Shown: one piece after another, positions 38,122 through 47,665 of the stretch | Layout of the letters: each line of letters opens with the position of its first letter | Numbering within the stretch: the first letter of the stretch is position 1 | DNA from: Gillisia sp. UBA3175 | Lineage (GTDB): Bacteria > Bacteroidota > Bacteroidia > Flavobacteriales > Flavobacteriaceae | DNA: 64,000 nt | Assembly (NCBI GenBank): GCA_002364325.1 | Contig: DEXV01000003.1 | Coordinates: 249,469-313,468, forward strand | Reading direction: 5' to 3' | The notes under the pieces: model-generated | The model's database searches: none | Seen by the model: the letters and a program-made list of their open reading frames with translations, nothing else | What the model was told of the DNA's origin: nothing | Made by a program: the position numbers and the translations under genes

Positions 38122-38261
38122 GAGTTAATTTTTTAAGTATTTCAGTAACGCCCTTGAATAATAGAGTTCCAAAAAATTAATGTTTCTTATATTGCAGGGC
38201 AAAAATTTAATAATTGCTTAAATTTAAGAAGAATAAATATTAATACCATAATTATAAACGT

Positions 38262-39272
38262 ATGTATCAATCAAAAATAGCCGGATTGGGAAGTTATGTT
38301 CCTGAAAATGTGGTAACAAATGACGATCTCTCTAAATTGATGGATACCAACGATGCTTGGATTCAAGAGAGAACTGGGATCAAGGAACGTAGACATATAA
38401 AAAAAGGAGATGGGAATACCACAGCGGTTATGGGTGTTAAGGCCGCAAAGATTGCCATAGAGCGCGCAAAAATATCTAAGGACGATATAGATCTTATCGT
38501 ATTTGCAACTTTAAGCCCAGACTTATATTTCCCAGGATGTGGAGTGCAAGTACAAGAAATGTTAGATATAAATACCTGTCCTGCTTTAGATGTTCGAAAC
38601 CAGTGTAGCGGATTTATATATGCATTATCTGTAGCAGATCAGTTCATAAAGACCGGGATGTACAAAAATGTGCTGGTAATTGGAAGTGAAAATCATAGTG
38701 GTGGATTGGATTTTACAAACCGAGGGAGGTCTGTTTCTGTTATTTTTGGTGATGGAGCAGGAGCAGCTGTACTTACCAGAAGTAACCATATTGGTCAGGG
38801 AATTCTATCTACACACTTACATTCTGAAGGGAAACATGCCATGGAACTTTCACTTAAAGGACCAAGTACGTTGCATTGGGTGCCAGAGATAATTGCTGAA
38901 AATCCTCAGGGAGATGATATTCCTTATTATCCTTATATGAATGGGCAGTTTGTATTTAAAAATGCAATTGAACGTTTTTCTGAAGTTATCCATGAAGGCT
39001 TAAAAGAAAATGGCTTGGAAGTCAAGGATATTAATATGCTTATACCGCATCAGGCAAATTTAAGGATTTCTCAATTTATTCAGAAGAAATTAAAATTAAG
39101 CGATGATCAGGTGTTCAATAATATTCAGAAATATGGAAATACAACTGCTGCATCCATTCCAATTGCGCTTACAGAGGCTTGGGAACAAGGCAAGATAAAA
39201 GATGGAGATGTTGTTGTTTTGGCTGCCTTTGGAAGCGGATTCACTTGGGGAAGTGCTATTATTGAATGGTAA
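38262..39272 (+). CDS. 3-oxoacyl-ACP synthase III family protein
   Basis: KAS III condenses acetyl- or branched acyl-CoA with malonyl-ACP to start fatty-acid synthesis. The 336-residue protein carries the complete catalytic triad Cys115 (RNQCSGF), His263 (IPHQANLR) and Asn293 (YGNTTAAS). It is not next to plsX or rpmF, the usual partners of the housekeeping fabH, so it may be the main enzyme or a specialised paralogue. It is monocistronic, with a hairpin shortly after its stop. Confidence 0.9.
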   Translation: MYQSKIAGLGSYVPENVVTNDDLSKLMDTNDAWIQERTGIKERRHIKKGDGNTTAVMGVKAAKIAIERAKISKDDIDLIVFATLSPDLYFPGCGVQVQEMLDINTCPALDVRNQCSGFIYALSVADQFIKTGMYKNVLVIGSENHSGGLDFTNRGRSVSVIFGDGAGAAVLTRSNHIGQGILSTHLHSEGKHAMELSLKGPSTLHWVPEIIAENPQGDDIPYYPYMNGQFVFKNAIERFSEVIHEGLKENGLEVKDINMLIPHQANLRISQFIQKKLKLSDDQVFNNIQKYGNTTAASIPIALTEAWEQGKIKDGDVVVLAAFGSGFTWGSAIIEW

Positions 39273-39294
39273 AATATAATAATTTAAAATCAAG

Positions 39295-39326
39295 AAAGCT
39301 CGATTAGATAAATCTATTAGGGCTTT
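39295..39326 (+). terminator. Probable terminator after the KAS III gene
   Basis: AAAGCTCGATTAGA pairs imperfectly with TCTATTAGGGCTTT (two mismatches, one wobble), followed by ATTTTT. The remaining 200 bases up to the next promoter show nothing I can name. Confidence 0.55.
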
Positions 39327-39531
39327 ATTTTTGACTAACTAATTAAATAACAGTTTATTGAATTGTCTAAAATAATCCACCCACATCTGTTTTGTTATCA
39401 TCCCGATTTTTGCGTCACAAGGCTTTATTCTTTTATCCTCAAAATTTGTAGAAAGGCATATAAAGATACCCGCATCTAAGTATATTAAATTTACATATTT
39501 GCTTATATCCAATAGACTAGCTAAATTTTAA

Positions 39532-39563
39532 TTTGTTACACTGCGAGCTAAATATTAAATTTG
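39532..39563 (+). promoter_or_regulatory. Candidate promoter of the CoA-binding protein gene
   Basis: TTTG (39532-39535) and TAAATTTG (39556-39563) match the Bacteroidota -33/-7 consensus with a 20-base spacer. The -7 box ends only 6 bases before the ATG, so transcription would begin at or next to the start codon. Confidence 0.55.
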
Positions 39564-39569
39564 CTATCT

Positions 39570-39932
39570 ATGAAAAAGAAAACTCTAGTTCTTGGCGCAT
39601 CTCTAAATCCAACCCGTTATTCTAATCTCGCTATAGGGCGTCTTGTAAGAAAAAACGTGGAGACTGTAGCAATTGGTTTAAGAGAGGGAACGGTTAATGG
39701 GGTTACTATTAATTCAGAAATGATAGATTTTGAAGGCATAGATACGATCACCCTTTATCTAAACGCAAAAAGACAGGAAGCGTATTATGATTACATTATA
39801 GATCTACAGCCGAAACGAGTGATCTTTAATCCCGGAACCGAAAATCCTGTTCTTTACGATCTGCTTCGTAAGAATAATATTCAGTTTGAAAATGCCTGTA
39901 CTTTAGTTATGCTTTCTACGAATCAATATTAA
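39570..39932 (+). CDS. CoA-binding domain protein
   Basis: The 120-residue protein is a single Rossmann-type CoA-binding domain (YccU-like), starting KKTLVLGASLNPTRYSNLAI with the glycine/serine loop for nucleotide binding, and ending with IFNPGTENP. Function is unknown. I chose ATG 39570 over a TTG three codons upstream, which overlaps the -7 promoter box. Its last 30 bases overlap the end of the convergent symporter gene. Confidence 0.85.
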   Translation: MKKKTLVLGASLNPTRYSNLAIGRLVRKNVETVAIGLREGTVNGVTINSEMIDFEGIDTITLYLNAKRQEAYYDYIIDLQPKRVIFNPGTENPVLYDLLRKNNIQFENACTLVMLSTNQY

Positions 39933-41348
39933 ACCTAAGAAAGTTAGAGTTCCATTTAAAATTAGTACAAAGAATCCAAATTCAAATCCAAACCATTCTT
40001 CACTGTTCGTACTTATTAAATAGCAAATTATTGGAGATAGAATAGCAACTATAGGAACTAACTTATCCTTAACCTGCCATTTCGTAAATAATCCAAAGCT
40101 ATATAAACCTAATAATGGTCCGTAGGTGTAGCCGGCAAAAACAAAAAGTTTGGCGATCACACTTTCATCCTGAATGATGTATTTAAAACTCACGATCACC
40201 AAGATGAGGACAATTGATACTCCAACATGAATTCGCTTTCTTACAATTTCTTGTTTTGCAGCTTTATAGCGTTTTTCTATATCTATAATATCTATACTAA
40301 AGGAAGTGGTAAGTGCGGTAAGAGCGCTATCTGCACTACTATAAGCCGCAGCAATTAGTCCTAGAATGAAGAAGATGGCAATTCCTATTCCCATTCCACT
40401 CTGCGTAGCAATTACTGGAAAAAGGTCATCTTTAAATGCTTCAATTCCGTTCTGTCTAGCATATTCTGTAAGTAAAACTCCAAGTGCAAGAAAGATCAAA
40501 TTAACAATTGTAAGAACAATAGTGAACCAGAACATGTTCTTTTGGGCATCCTTCAGATTTCTACAGGTAAGATTTTTTTGCATCATATCTTGATCTAGTC
40601 CAGTCATTACAATAGCAATAAATGCACCCGATATAAATTGTTTCCAAAAGTAATCGGCACTTTTAAAATCGTCGAAAAAGAACATTTTAGAAAAATCGCT
40701 ATTGGCAATATGGCCAATTAAATCACCACCTTGAATTCCAAGACTTTCAGAGACATAATAAATACTCACTCCAAGCGCAATTAGCATACACAAGGTTTGC
40801 AAGGTATCTGTATAAACAATTGTTTTAATACCGGATTTAAAGGTATATAGCCAAATTAAGGCAATGGTCATAATTACTGTTGCCCAAAACGGAATTCCCA
40901 AGGCATCAAAAAGTATAATTTGCAAGACGTTAGCTACCAAAAATAACCTAAAGCTCGCACCAACAACTCTAGATAATAGGAAAAAGGAAGCACCAGTTTT
41001 ATAAGAATAGGTTCCAAATCTACTTTCTAAATAGGTATAGATCGAGGTGAGATTCATTTTATAATAGAGGGGTAACAGCACTAGCCCAATAACAGCATAC
41101 CCAACCATGTATCCCAAAACCACCTGCATGTAGCTAAATTGGCTAGCTTCTACCCAACCTGGTACGGAGATAAAAGTGACTCCGCTTAAGGAAGCTCCAA
41201 TCATTCCAAATGCCACCATATACCAGGGGGATTGCCTGTTAGCCTTAAAAAACGCATCGTTATTGGAATTTTTACCTGTGAAATAGGATATGATTAGAAG
41301 TGCTCCAAAGTAGGCGGCTATGAGCAGTAACATGTAAACTGGTTGCAT
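39903..41348 (-). CDS. Sodium:solute symporter (SSS family)
   Basis: The 481-residue inner-membrane protein has about 13 hydrophobic segments in the LeuT-like SSS arrangement, with GMIGASLSGVTFISVPGW near residue 52 and the sodium-site region AAAYSSADSALTALTTSFSID around residue 333. The substrate is not evident (sugars, amino acids and sialic acid are all possible). It converges on the CoA-binding gene with a 30-base overlap of coding regions. Confidence 0.92.
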   Translation of the reverse strand: MQPVYMLLLIAAYFGALLIISYFTGKNSNNDAFFKANRQSPWYMVAFGMIGASLSGVTFISVPGWVEASQFSYMQVVLGYMVGYAVIGLVLLPLYYKMNLTSIYTYLESRFGTYSYKTGASFFLLSRVVGASFRLFLVANVLQIILFDALGIPFWATVIMTIALIWLYTFKSGIKTIVYTDTLQTLCMLIALGVSIYYVSESLGIQGGDLIGHIANSDFSKMFFFDDFKSADYFWKQFISGAFIAIVMTGLDQDMMQKNLTCRNLKDAQKNMFWFTIVLTIVNLIFLALGVLLTEYARQNGIEAFKDDLFPVIATQSGMGIGIAIFFILGLIAAAYSSADSALTALTTSFSIDIIDIEKRYKAAKQEIVRKRIHVGVSIVLILVIVSFKYIIQDESVIAKLFVFAGYTYGPLLGLYSFGLFTKWQVKDKLVPIVAILSPIICYLISTNSEEWFGFEFGFFVLILNGTLTFLGLILIRRKHN

Positions 41349-41452
41349 ATATTTTTAATTTCGGAGCCAAAATACAAATAATGAAGTTGTTTTTACACAG
41401 GTTCTGTAGGTATAATTTAGCGAGCTACACTAAAAATATGTAATTTTGGATA

Positions 41453-42070
41453 ATGGATTTTTCTTCAAAATTATTAGAACAAGCAGTTGCAGAAATGTCG
41501 CAATTACCAGGAATTGGTAAACGTACTGCATTACGATTGGTCCTTCATCTTTTAAAGCAACCAACTACGCAAACCCAACAACTTTCTGAAGCATTATTAA
41601 ATTTGAGATCTAATATTAAATTATGTAAGAATTGTCACAATATTAGCGATACCGAAGTTTGTGAGATATGCTCCAATCCCAATAGAAAAAGAGAGTTGGT
41701 TTGCGTGGTAGAGGATATTCGTGACGTAATGGCAATAGAAAATACAGGTCAATATCGAGGTTTATATCATGTATTAGGAGGTAAGATAAGCCCAATGGAT
41801 GGGATAGGGCCTTCACAACTCACCATTAAATCTTTGATTGATAAAGTAAAAGAAGGGGAAGTGGAAGAAATTATTTTTGCGTTGAGCAGCACCTTAGAAG
41901 GAGACACCACTAATTTTTACATATTTAAACAATTAGAAGGAACCAATATTAAAACTTCAACTATTGCACGAGGGATCTCGGTGGGTGATGAGTTGGAGTA
42001 TGCAGATGAAGTTACACTTGGTAGAAGCATCACCAACAGAATTCCATTTGAAAGCTCACTTAGGAATTAA
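41453..42070 (+). CDS. recR: Recombination mediator RecR
   Basis: RecR, with RecO and RecF, loads RecA on single-stranded gaps. The 205-residue protein has the helix-hairpin-helix [17 protein letters not shown], the C4 zinc finger [16 protein letters not shown] (residues 58-73), a Toprim domain starting [11 protein letters not shown] and the C-terminal [10 protein letters not shown]. Length is normal. It stands alone between the symporter and the E2 gene. Confidence 0.97.
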   Translation: MDFSSKLLEQAVAEMSQLPGIGKRTALRLVLHLLKQPTTQTQQLSEALLNLRSNIKLCKNCHNISDTEVCEICSNPNRKRELVCVVEDIRDVMAIENTGQYRGLYHVLGGKISPMDGIGPSQLTIKSLIDKVKEGEVEEIIFALSSTLEGDTTNFYIFKQLEGTNIKTSTIARGISVGDELEYADEVTLGRSITNRIPFESSLRN

Positions 42071-42279
42071 TAGTAAGACATTCAGCTTAAAATTTATCTA
42101 AAAGAGTAGAATCCTTTCATTTTAAGGGATCATAATTGTAATTTTACGTCAATCGCGTTATTGATTTGCTAATACAATGCAATTTTAAAAATAATTTTAT
42201 TACATATTTAATACATCTGAAGGCTTAAATTGATTAATTTCGCAATCAGAATTACAAAAAACATCGTTGAAATAATAAT

Positions 42280-43599
42280 ATGGCAAAGTTTGAACTTAAG
42301 TTACCCAAAATGGGTGAAAGTGTTGCGGAAGCAACTATAACAAGTTGGTTAAAAGAAGTTGGAGATACTATTGAAGCAGATGAAGCGGTACTGGAAATAG
42401 CTACAGATAAAGTAGATAGCGAAGTGCCAAGTGAAGTTGATGGCGTATTAATAGAAAAACTTTTCAACCCAGATGATGTTGTGCAAGTAGGTCAAACTAT
42501 TGCAATTATTGAAATTAAAGGTGGTGACGAATCCAGTTCATCTTCCGCAGAAACCAGTAAACCAGAGGCGATGGTAGAGGAAGCGGAGGAAATGGTAACT
42601 GCTGGAAAAGCCGTTTCAGGATCTACAACTTCTCCAGATTTTTCTGAGTCTACTAAATTCTATTCTCCGTTAGTTAAGAATATAGCTAAAAAAGAAGGAG
42701 TTTCTCTTCAGGAATTAGAACGATTAGAGGGAACTGGGAAAGAAGGTAGAGTTACGAAGAACGATATTTTAGGATATTTAGAAGAAAAAGCTACACAACC
42801 AAAGTCCACTGCTGGAGTTGCTGCTCCGGCGCAATCTGCTCAATCTGCGCCGGCTGCGAAAAAGCCTTCTGCTCCAATTAGCGTTAATGGAGAAGATGAA
42901 ATAATTGAGATGAGTAGAATGGGTAAAATGATCGCTCATCACATGGTGGAAAGCGTTCAAACCTCTGCACATGTTCAATCTTTTATAGAAGTAGATGTAA
43001 CCAATATCTGGAATTGGAGAAACAAAAATAAAAATGCATTCGAGAAAAGAGAAGGTGAAAAATTAACTTTTACACCCATCTTTATGGAAGCCGTTGCTAA
43101 AGCGATCAAGGATTTCCCAATGATCAATATTGCTTTAGACGGAGATAAAATTATAAAGAGAAAAAATATTAACCTTGGAATGGCCGCGGCCCTTGGTAAC
43201 GGAGATCTAATTGTGCCGGTAATTAAGAATGCCGATAGATTAAATCTAGTTGGTATGGCTAAAGCGGTGAACGATCTTGCTAATAGAGCCAGAGAGAATA
43301 AGTTGAAACCAGACGATATCCAAGGAGGAACCTATACTGTAACTAATGTTGGAACTTTTGGAAGCATCATGGGTACGCCAATTATCAACCAGCCTCAAGT
43401 TGCAATTCTTGCGCTTGGAGCTATAAGAAAGGTGCCTGCGGTAATAGAAACTCCGGAAGGAGATTTTATAGGAATTCGTTATAAAATGTTCCTTTCTCAC
43501 AGTTATGACCACAGAGTCGTAAATGGAGCTTTAGGAGGACAATTTGTGCAACGTGTTGCTAATTATCTTGAAGCTTTCGATAAAAATCATGAAGTTTAA
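42280..43599 (+). CDS. Dihydrolipoamide acyltransferase (E2 component of a 2-oxo acid dehydrogenase)
   Basis: The 439-residue protein has an N-terminal lipoyl domain with the modified Lys44 in EIATDKVDSEVPS, a linker rich in Ser/Ala/Glu, a peripheral-subunit-binding domain (about 126-162, FYSPLVKNIAKKEGVSL), an Ala/Pro/Ser-rich linker, and the catalytic domain with HSYDHRVVNGALGG carrying the active histidine. No E1 or E3 gene is near. In flavobacteria such a lone E2 usually belongs to the branched-chain 2-oxo acid complex, but 2-oxoglutarate or pyruvate complexes are not excluded. Confidence 0.92.
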   Translation: MAKFELKLPKMGESVAEATITSWLKEVGDTIEADEAVLEIATDKVDSEVPSEVDGVLIEKLFNPDDVVQVGQTIAIIEIKGGDESSSSSAETSKPEAMVEEAEEMVTAGKAVSGSTTSPDFSESTKFYSPLVKNIAKKEGVSLQELERLEGTGKEGRVTKNDILGYLEEKATQPKSTAGVAAPAQSAQSAPAAKKPSAPISVNGEDEIIEMSRMGKMIAHHMVESVQTSAHVQSFIEVDVTNIWNWRNKNKNAFEKREGEKLTFTPIFMEAVAKAIKDFPMINIALDGDKIIKRKNINLGMAAALGNGDLIVPVIKNADRLNLVGMAKAVNDLANRARENKLKPDDIQGGTYTVTNVGTFGSIMGTPIINQPQVAILALGAIRKVPAVIETPEGDFIGIRYKMFLSHSYDHRVVNGALGGQFVQRVANYLEAFDKNHEV

Positions 43600-43615
43600 G
43601 TATTAAAATAAATTA

Positions 43616-43666
43616 ATTTAAAAGCCATATAATACGCTAATAATCTTATCGTATTTGTGGCTTTTT
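43616..43666 (+). terminator. Terminator of the E2 gene
   Basis: AAAAGCCA and AATACG on the left pair with CGTATT and TGGCTTTTT on the right across small internal mismatches; a T-run ends the element. Confidence 0.7.
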
Positions 43667-43768
43667 GTTTTTCTGAATTTTTTAAATAAGAGCTGCGATT
43701 TTGCGCACTTAATTTGAAATTTTAGGAACAGTCAAAATATAGTATCTTTACAAAAATCACTTATTTAT

Positions 43769-44545
43769 ATGGAGTTAAAGCTCTCAAAGCCAATATGTTT
43801 TTTCGATCTGGAAACCACAGGTACCAATGTGGCAAAGGATAGAATAGTTGAAATTTCTATACTTAAAGTTTTCCCTAACGGAAATAAAGAAAGCAAAACC
43901 TGGCTGGTGAATCCTGAGATGGAAATTCCGGCAGAGGTAATTGCAATTCATGGTATAACTAATGAAAAAGTGGCTAATGAGCCAACATTTAATCAGTTAG
44001 CACCTAAGATCTACGAAATGATAAAGAACTGTGACCTGGGAGGATATAATTCTAACAGATTTGATATTCCCTTGCTTGCAGAAGAAATGCTACGCGCAGA
44101 TATAGATTTTGATATGAAGAATTTGGCATCGGTAGATGTGCAAACCATCTTTCATAAGATGGAGCAACGTACACTAACTGCTGCTTACAAGTTTTATTGC
44201 CAAAAGGATCTCGAAGGCGCTCATGGAGCTGAAGCAGATACCAATGCTACGTATGAAGTACTTAAATCTCAGTTAGACAAATATGAAGTTTTGGAGAATG
44301 ATATGTCCTGGCTTTCTACTTTTAGTTCCAGACGTAAGTATGCAGATTTCGCAGGTTTTATAGCTTTCGATAAGCAAGGAAGAGAAGTTTTCTCATTCGG
44401 GAAATATAAAGGGAAGCTAGTAGAACAGGTGCTTGAAGAAGAACCCGGATATTTTGGATGGATCCAAAATGCAGATTTTCCGCTATATACCAAGAAGATC
44501 CTAACAGGGATAAAATTGAGGAAACTTAATACTAAACTGAAATAG
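43769..44545 (+). CDS. DnaQ-family 3'-5' exonuclease
   Basis: The 258-residue protein has an N-terminal DEDDh exonuclease domain: FFDLETTG (Exo I, Asp12 and Glu14 region), NSNRFDIPLL (Exo II) and HGAEADTNATYEVL (Exo III with His and Asp). The C-terminal 70 residues (about 190-250; FSFGKYKGKLVEQVL) fit the DUF3820/exodeoxyribonuclease X C-terminal domain. It is the first of four closely spaced plus-strand genes ending with cinA; a TATCTTTA -7-like element lies at 43743-43750. Confidence 0.9.
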   Translation: MELKLSKPICFFDLETTGTNVAKDRIVEISILKVFPNGNKESKTWLVNPEMEIPAEVIAIHGITNEKVANEPTFNQLAPKIYEMIKNCDLGGYNSNRFDIPLLAEEMLRADIDFDMKNLASVDVQTIFHKMEQRTLTAAYKFYCQKDLEGAHGAEADTNATYEVLKSQLDKYEVLENDMSWLSTFSSRRKYADFAGFIAFDKQGREVFSFGKYKGKLVEQVLEEEPGYFGWIQNADFPLYTKKILTGIKLRKLNTKLK

Positions 44546-44555
44546 CTAAAGCTCT

Positions 44556-45170
44556 ATGAAGATCATTTGTATCGGGAGAAATTATAGCGCCCATATTTCA
44601 GAATTAAATAATGAAAAGCCTTTAGAACCTGTAGTCTTCCTAAAGCCAGACACCGCGATTCTTCTTAAAAAACAAGCCTTTTTTATTCCAGATTTCAGCA
44701 AGGATGTGCATTATGAAGTAGAGGTTTTAGTAAAGATAAATAGAGTAGGGAAGTATATAGAAGAGCAGTATGCTCATAAATATTATAACGAGATAGGATT
44801 AGGAATAGATTTTACCGCTAGAGACCTTCAGCAAAAGTTAAAAGATAAAGGCTTACCGTGGGAAAAAGCCAAGGGATTTGATGGATCTGCGGTAATTGGA
44901 GAAAAATGGATTAATAAAAATTCCTTTAACAGTTTAAATAATATTAACTTTAGCTTACTTAAAAATAATGAAACCGTTCAAAGCTGTAATACTAGTGCTA
45001 TGTTGTGGAAAATAGACGAGCTTATTTCTTATGTTTCTCAGTTTTTCACACTTAAGATCGGTGATATTATTTTTACAGGAACTCCTGAGGGAGTGGGCAA
45101 GGTTGAGGCGAATGATGTTTTAACTGGATTTATAGAAGAAAAACAATTATTTTCAATACAAGTAAAATAG
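44556..45170 (+). CDS. Fumarylacetoacetate hydrolase family protein
   Basis: The 204-residue protein is a short FAH-domain enzyme with the metal-binding pattern HYEVEVLVKINR (glutamates) and the C-terminal GDIIFTGTPEGVG signature. Relatives act as acylpyruvate hydrolases or oxaloacetate decarboxylases/tautomerases. The substrate is not determined by the sequence. It lies 10 bases after the exonuclease gene and directly abuts the Hpt gene. Confidence 0.9.
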   Translation: MKIICIGRNYSAHISELNNEKPLEPVVFLKPDTAILLKKQAFFIPDFSKDVHYEVEVLVKINRVGKYIEEQYAHKYYNEIGLGIDFTARDLQQKLKDKGLPWEKAKGFDGSAVIGEKWINKNSFNSLNNINFSLLKNNETVQSCNTSAMLWKIDELISYVSQFFTLKIGDIIFTGTPEGVGKVEANDVLTGFIEEKQLFSIQVK

Positions 45171-45509
45171 ATGAGCAACTACAACTTAGACGACGTAATT
45201 GAAATGGCAGGTGGTGATGATGATTTTGTGAAGATTATAGTACAAACTTTTTTAGAGGAAATCCCACCAGATGTAGATTCGATGTCTGAAGCTATTGCTA
45301 ATAGTAACCCCGCATTAGCTTATCAGTTTGCTCATAAAATGAAACCAAATTTGCAGCTGTTTGGCCTTAACCTCATGGATCAGATCCTTTTAATAGAAGG
45401 CTGGTCCAAGGGAAGAGAGAGAGAAACAACAGCAAGCGATGCAGGAGAAAAAATAGCCGCAAAGGTTAGATTGGCCGAGAGGGAATTAAAGAATGATTTT
45501 GAGTTGTAA
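45171..45509 (+). CDS. Hpt domain protein
   Basis: The 112-residue all-helical protein fits a stand-alone histidine phosphotransfer domain: [19 protein letters not shown], then a helix with the candidate phospho-histidine in [17 protein letters not shown]. No kinase or receiver gene is adjacent. Its stop overlaps the start of cinA by one base (TAATG), so the two are translationally coupled, although no functional link is known. Confidence 0.83.
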   Translation: MSNYNLDDVIEMAGGDDDFVKIIVQTFLEEIPPDVDSMSEAIANSNPALAYQFAHKMKPNLQLFGLNLMDQILLIEGWSKGRERETTASDAGEKIAAKVRLAERELKNDFEL

Positions 45510-46756
45510 TGATCGCAGAAATAATTACGATTGGAGATGAGATTCTAATCGGTCAGATTGTAGATACAAACTCGGCTTACATTGCTCAGGAGCTCAATAA
45601 AATTGGTGTTTCTGTTCATCAGATCACTTCTGTAGAAGATGAGCGTGAACATATACTTACCACGCTAAAAGAGGCTTCAAAACGCGCTGACATCATTTTG
45701 ATAACCGGCGGATTGGGACCGACTAAGGACGATATTACCAAAACCACTTTATGTGAATATTTTGGGGATACTCTGGTTAGAGATCCTCAGGTTTTGGCAC
45801 ATATAGAATCTATCTTCGCTAAATATATTAGCACTCCAATTTCCGAGATCAATAGAGATCAATCTCTTGTGCCAACCAAGGCATTAGCGCTTCATAACGA
45901 ATATGGAACAGCACCTGGGCTTTGGATTAAAGAAGGGGAGAAAGTTTTTATCGCAATGCCAGGAGTTCCCTTCGAGATGAAATCTTTAATTCAGCATGAA
46001 GTATTGCCTAGATTGATAAAGGAGTTTAAAAGGCCTTTTATTTACCACAAGACCATAAGAACTTATGGATTAGGTGAAAGCGCTATTGCAGCGCGTATAG
46101 AATCATGGGAGGATGATTTACCTTCTCACATAAAGCTGGCTTATTTACCTAGTTATGGTACGGTAAGATTAAGGTTATCTGGAAAAGGATTAAATGAAGA
46201 AGCTCTTAAAATTTCCATTGAAAGTGAGTTTGAAAAGATCTACCCATTACTCAGCGATATTATTGCAGATGTTAATGGAGAAAATGAAGATATTACCATC
46301 ACTATCAGGCAGCTTCTTGAGAGAAAAGAAATGTATCTAGCAGTTGCTGAAAGTTGCACTGGTGGAGAGTTGGCTACAAAATTCACAAAGAATCCCGGAG
46401 CTTCAAATAGCTTTAAAGGAGGCGTGTTGACTTATGCTACACAATCTAAAGAGGATGTTTTAAATGTTCCGAAATCAATAATAAACGATAATTCTGTAGT
46501 TAGCGGAGCGGTAGTAGAAGAGATGGCTAAAAATGCAAAACGTCTCTTTAAATCAGATTACGCAATTGCAACAACTGGAAATGCAGGTCCTGAAAAAGGA
46601 GATAGTGATGCCGAAATTGGAACGGTTTTTATTGGGATTGCAACTCCGGAAAAAGTATTTTCTGAAGAATTTAAATTTGGAAGAAGTAGGGATCAAGTGG
46701 TGAATAAAACGGTGAATAAGGCTTTAGAGCTGTTGCTTAAGGAATTACTTTCTTAA
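45509..46756 (+). CDS. cinA: CinA family protein (nicotinamide-nucleotide amidohydrolase type)
   Basis: The 415-residue protein has the full-length CinA layout: an N-terminal MoaB/COG1058 domain ([31 protein letters not shown]) and a C-terminal CinA domain (about 265-410; [28 protein letters not shown]). The C-terminal domain hydrolyses nicotinamide mononucleotide in NAD recycling in characterised members. The name competence/damage-inducible protein is historical. It ends the exonuclease-FAH-Hpt-cinA group. Confidence 0.95.
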   Translation: MIAEIITIGDEILIGQIVDTNSAYIAQELNKIGVSVHQITSVEDEREHILTTLKEASKRADIILITGGLGPTKDDITKTTLCEYFGDTLVRDPQVLAHIESIFAKYISTPISEINRDQSLVPTKALALHNEYGTAPGLWIKEGEKVFIAMPGVPFEMKSLIQHEVLPRLIKEFKRPFIYHKTIRTYGLGESAIAARIESWEDDLPSHIKLAYLPSYGTVRLRLSGKGLNEEALKISIESEFEKIYPLLSDIIADVNGENEDITITIRQLLERKEMYLAVAESCTGGELATKFTKNPGASNSFKGGVLTYATQSKEDVLNVPKSIINDNSVVSGAVVEEMAKNAKRLFKSDYAIATTGNAGPEKGDSDAEIGTVFIGIATPEKVFSEEFKFGRSRDQVVNKTVNKALELLLKELLS

Positions 46757-46850
46757 GGAATAGTTTTACGGAAGTATTTGATATGAAATCAGATACAAAC
46801 TAATCTGTAACAGCTTCCATTAATAGACTTAAAAAATTATTATTTTTATG

Positions 46851-46881
46851 TTGGCAGTTACTTAAAAAAATCGTTAATTTG
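46851..46881 (+). promoter_or_regulatory. Candidate promoter of the rpmB-rpmG operon
   Basis: TTG (46851-46853) and TTAATTTG (46874-46881) match the Bacteroidota promoter with a 20-base spacer and one mismatch in the -7 box. The rpmB start is 38 bases downstream. Confidence 0.5.
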
Positions 46882-46918
46882 CAGCCTGTTTTGAAATAAC
46901 AAGATAAAGAATAGAACA

Positions 46919-47158
46919 ATGTCAAGAGTTTGTGAACTTACGGGTAAAAGAGCAATGGTTGGGAACAATGTTTCTCACGCTATGAATAAAACCAAACGTA
47001 AATTTAATATTAATTTATTAAAGAAACGTTTTTATATTCCTGAAGAAGATAAATGGGTAACCCTTAAAATATCTGCTTCTGCATTAAAGAACATCAATAA
47101 AAAAGGGATCTCTGCTGTTATGAAAGAAGCAAGAGAAAAAGGATTTTTAAACAAATAA
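46919..47158 (+). CDS. rpmB: 50S ribosomal protein L28
   Basis: The 79-residue basic protein begins [20 protein letters not shown], the L28 signature, and has the family length. It leads the group rpmB, rpmG, DUF4295 gene, and probably reads toward ftsY; the order is typical of Bacteroidota. Confidence 0.97.
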   Translation: MSRVCELTGKRAMVGNNVSHAMNKTKRKFNINLLKKRFYIPEEDKWVTLKISASALKNINKKGISAVMKEAREKGFLNK

Positions 47159-47183
47159 TCCTCAACCATAAAGACACGGAAAA

Positions 47184-47366
47184 ATGGCAAAGAAAGGCAA
47201 TAGAATACAAGTTATCTTAGAATGCACAGAGCATAAAGAATCTGGAAAACCAGGAACTTCAAGATATATTTCAACTAAAAATAAAAAGAACACGCCAGAT
47301 AGATTGGAGTTAAAGAAATTTAACCCTATTCTTAAGAAAATGACGGTTCATAAAGAAATTAAATAA
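47184..47366 (+). CDS. rpmG: 50S ribosomal protein L33
   Basis: The 60-residue basic protein has the L33 pattern [32 protein letters not shown] and ends TVHKEIK. It carries a single cysteine, so the zinc-free form is likely. It lies 25 bases after rpmB and 9 bases before the DUF4295 gene. Confidence 0.96.
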   Translation: MAKKGNRIQVILECTEHKESGKPGTSRYISTKNKKNTPDRLELKKFNPILKKMTVHKEIK

Positions 47367-47375
47367 GTTTAAGTC

Positions 47376-47528
47376 ATGGCAAAAAAATCAGTAGCTTCAT
47401 TACAAACAGGATCCAAGAGATTATCAAAAGCCGTTAAGATGGTAAGATCTCCAAAAACCGGTGCTTATACTTTTGTTGAAAGTATTATGGTTCCAGAACT
47501 AGTAGACGAGTTTTTGAGTAAAAAATAG
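47376..47528 (+). CDS. DUF4295 protein (Bacteroidota ribosomal protein, bL38-type)
   Basis: The 50-residue basic protein reads MAKKSVASLQTGSKRLSKAV and ends VPELVDEFLSKK. It matches the Bacteroidota-specific DUF4295 family, which always follows rpmB and rpmG. To my knowledge cryo-EM of a flavobacterial ribosome revealed an additional large-subunit protein named bL38 that corresponds to this kind of protein; I state this from memory. It starts 9 bases after rpmG and ends in front of a terminator. Confidence 0.88.
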   Translation: MAKKSVASLQTGSKRLSKAVKMVRSPKTGAYTFVESIMVPELVDEFLSKK

Positions 47529-47546
47529 GTTATTTTAAAATATTTT

Positions 47547-47581
47547 AAAAGCCGTCCCGAGCCATCGGAACGGCTTTTTCT
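47547..47581 (+). terminator. Terminator after the rpmB-rpmG-DUF4295 operon
   Basis: AAAAGCCGTCCCGA (47547-47560) pairs with TCGGAACGGCTTTT (one mismatch), followed by a T-run. It separates the ribosomal genes from ftsY. Confidence 0.85.
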
Positions 47582-47665
47582 TTTTATGTATATTTACGCT
47601 TGAATTTCTGCTGAAAGCTGTTTAATTTCACAACCGAAATCAGCAAGAAAAACCATCTAACTAAA

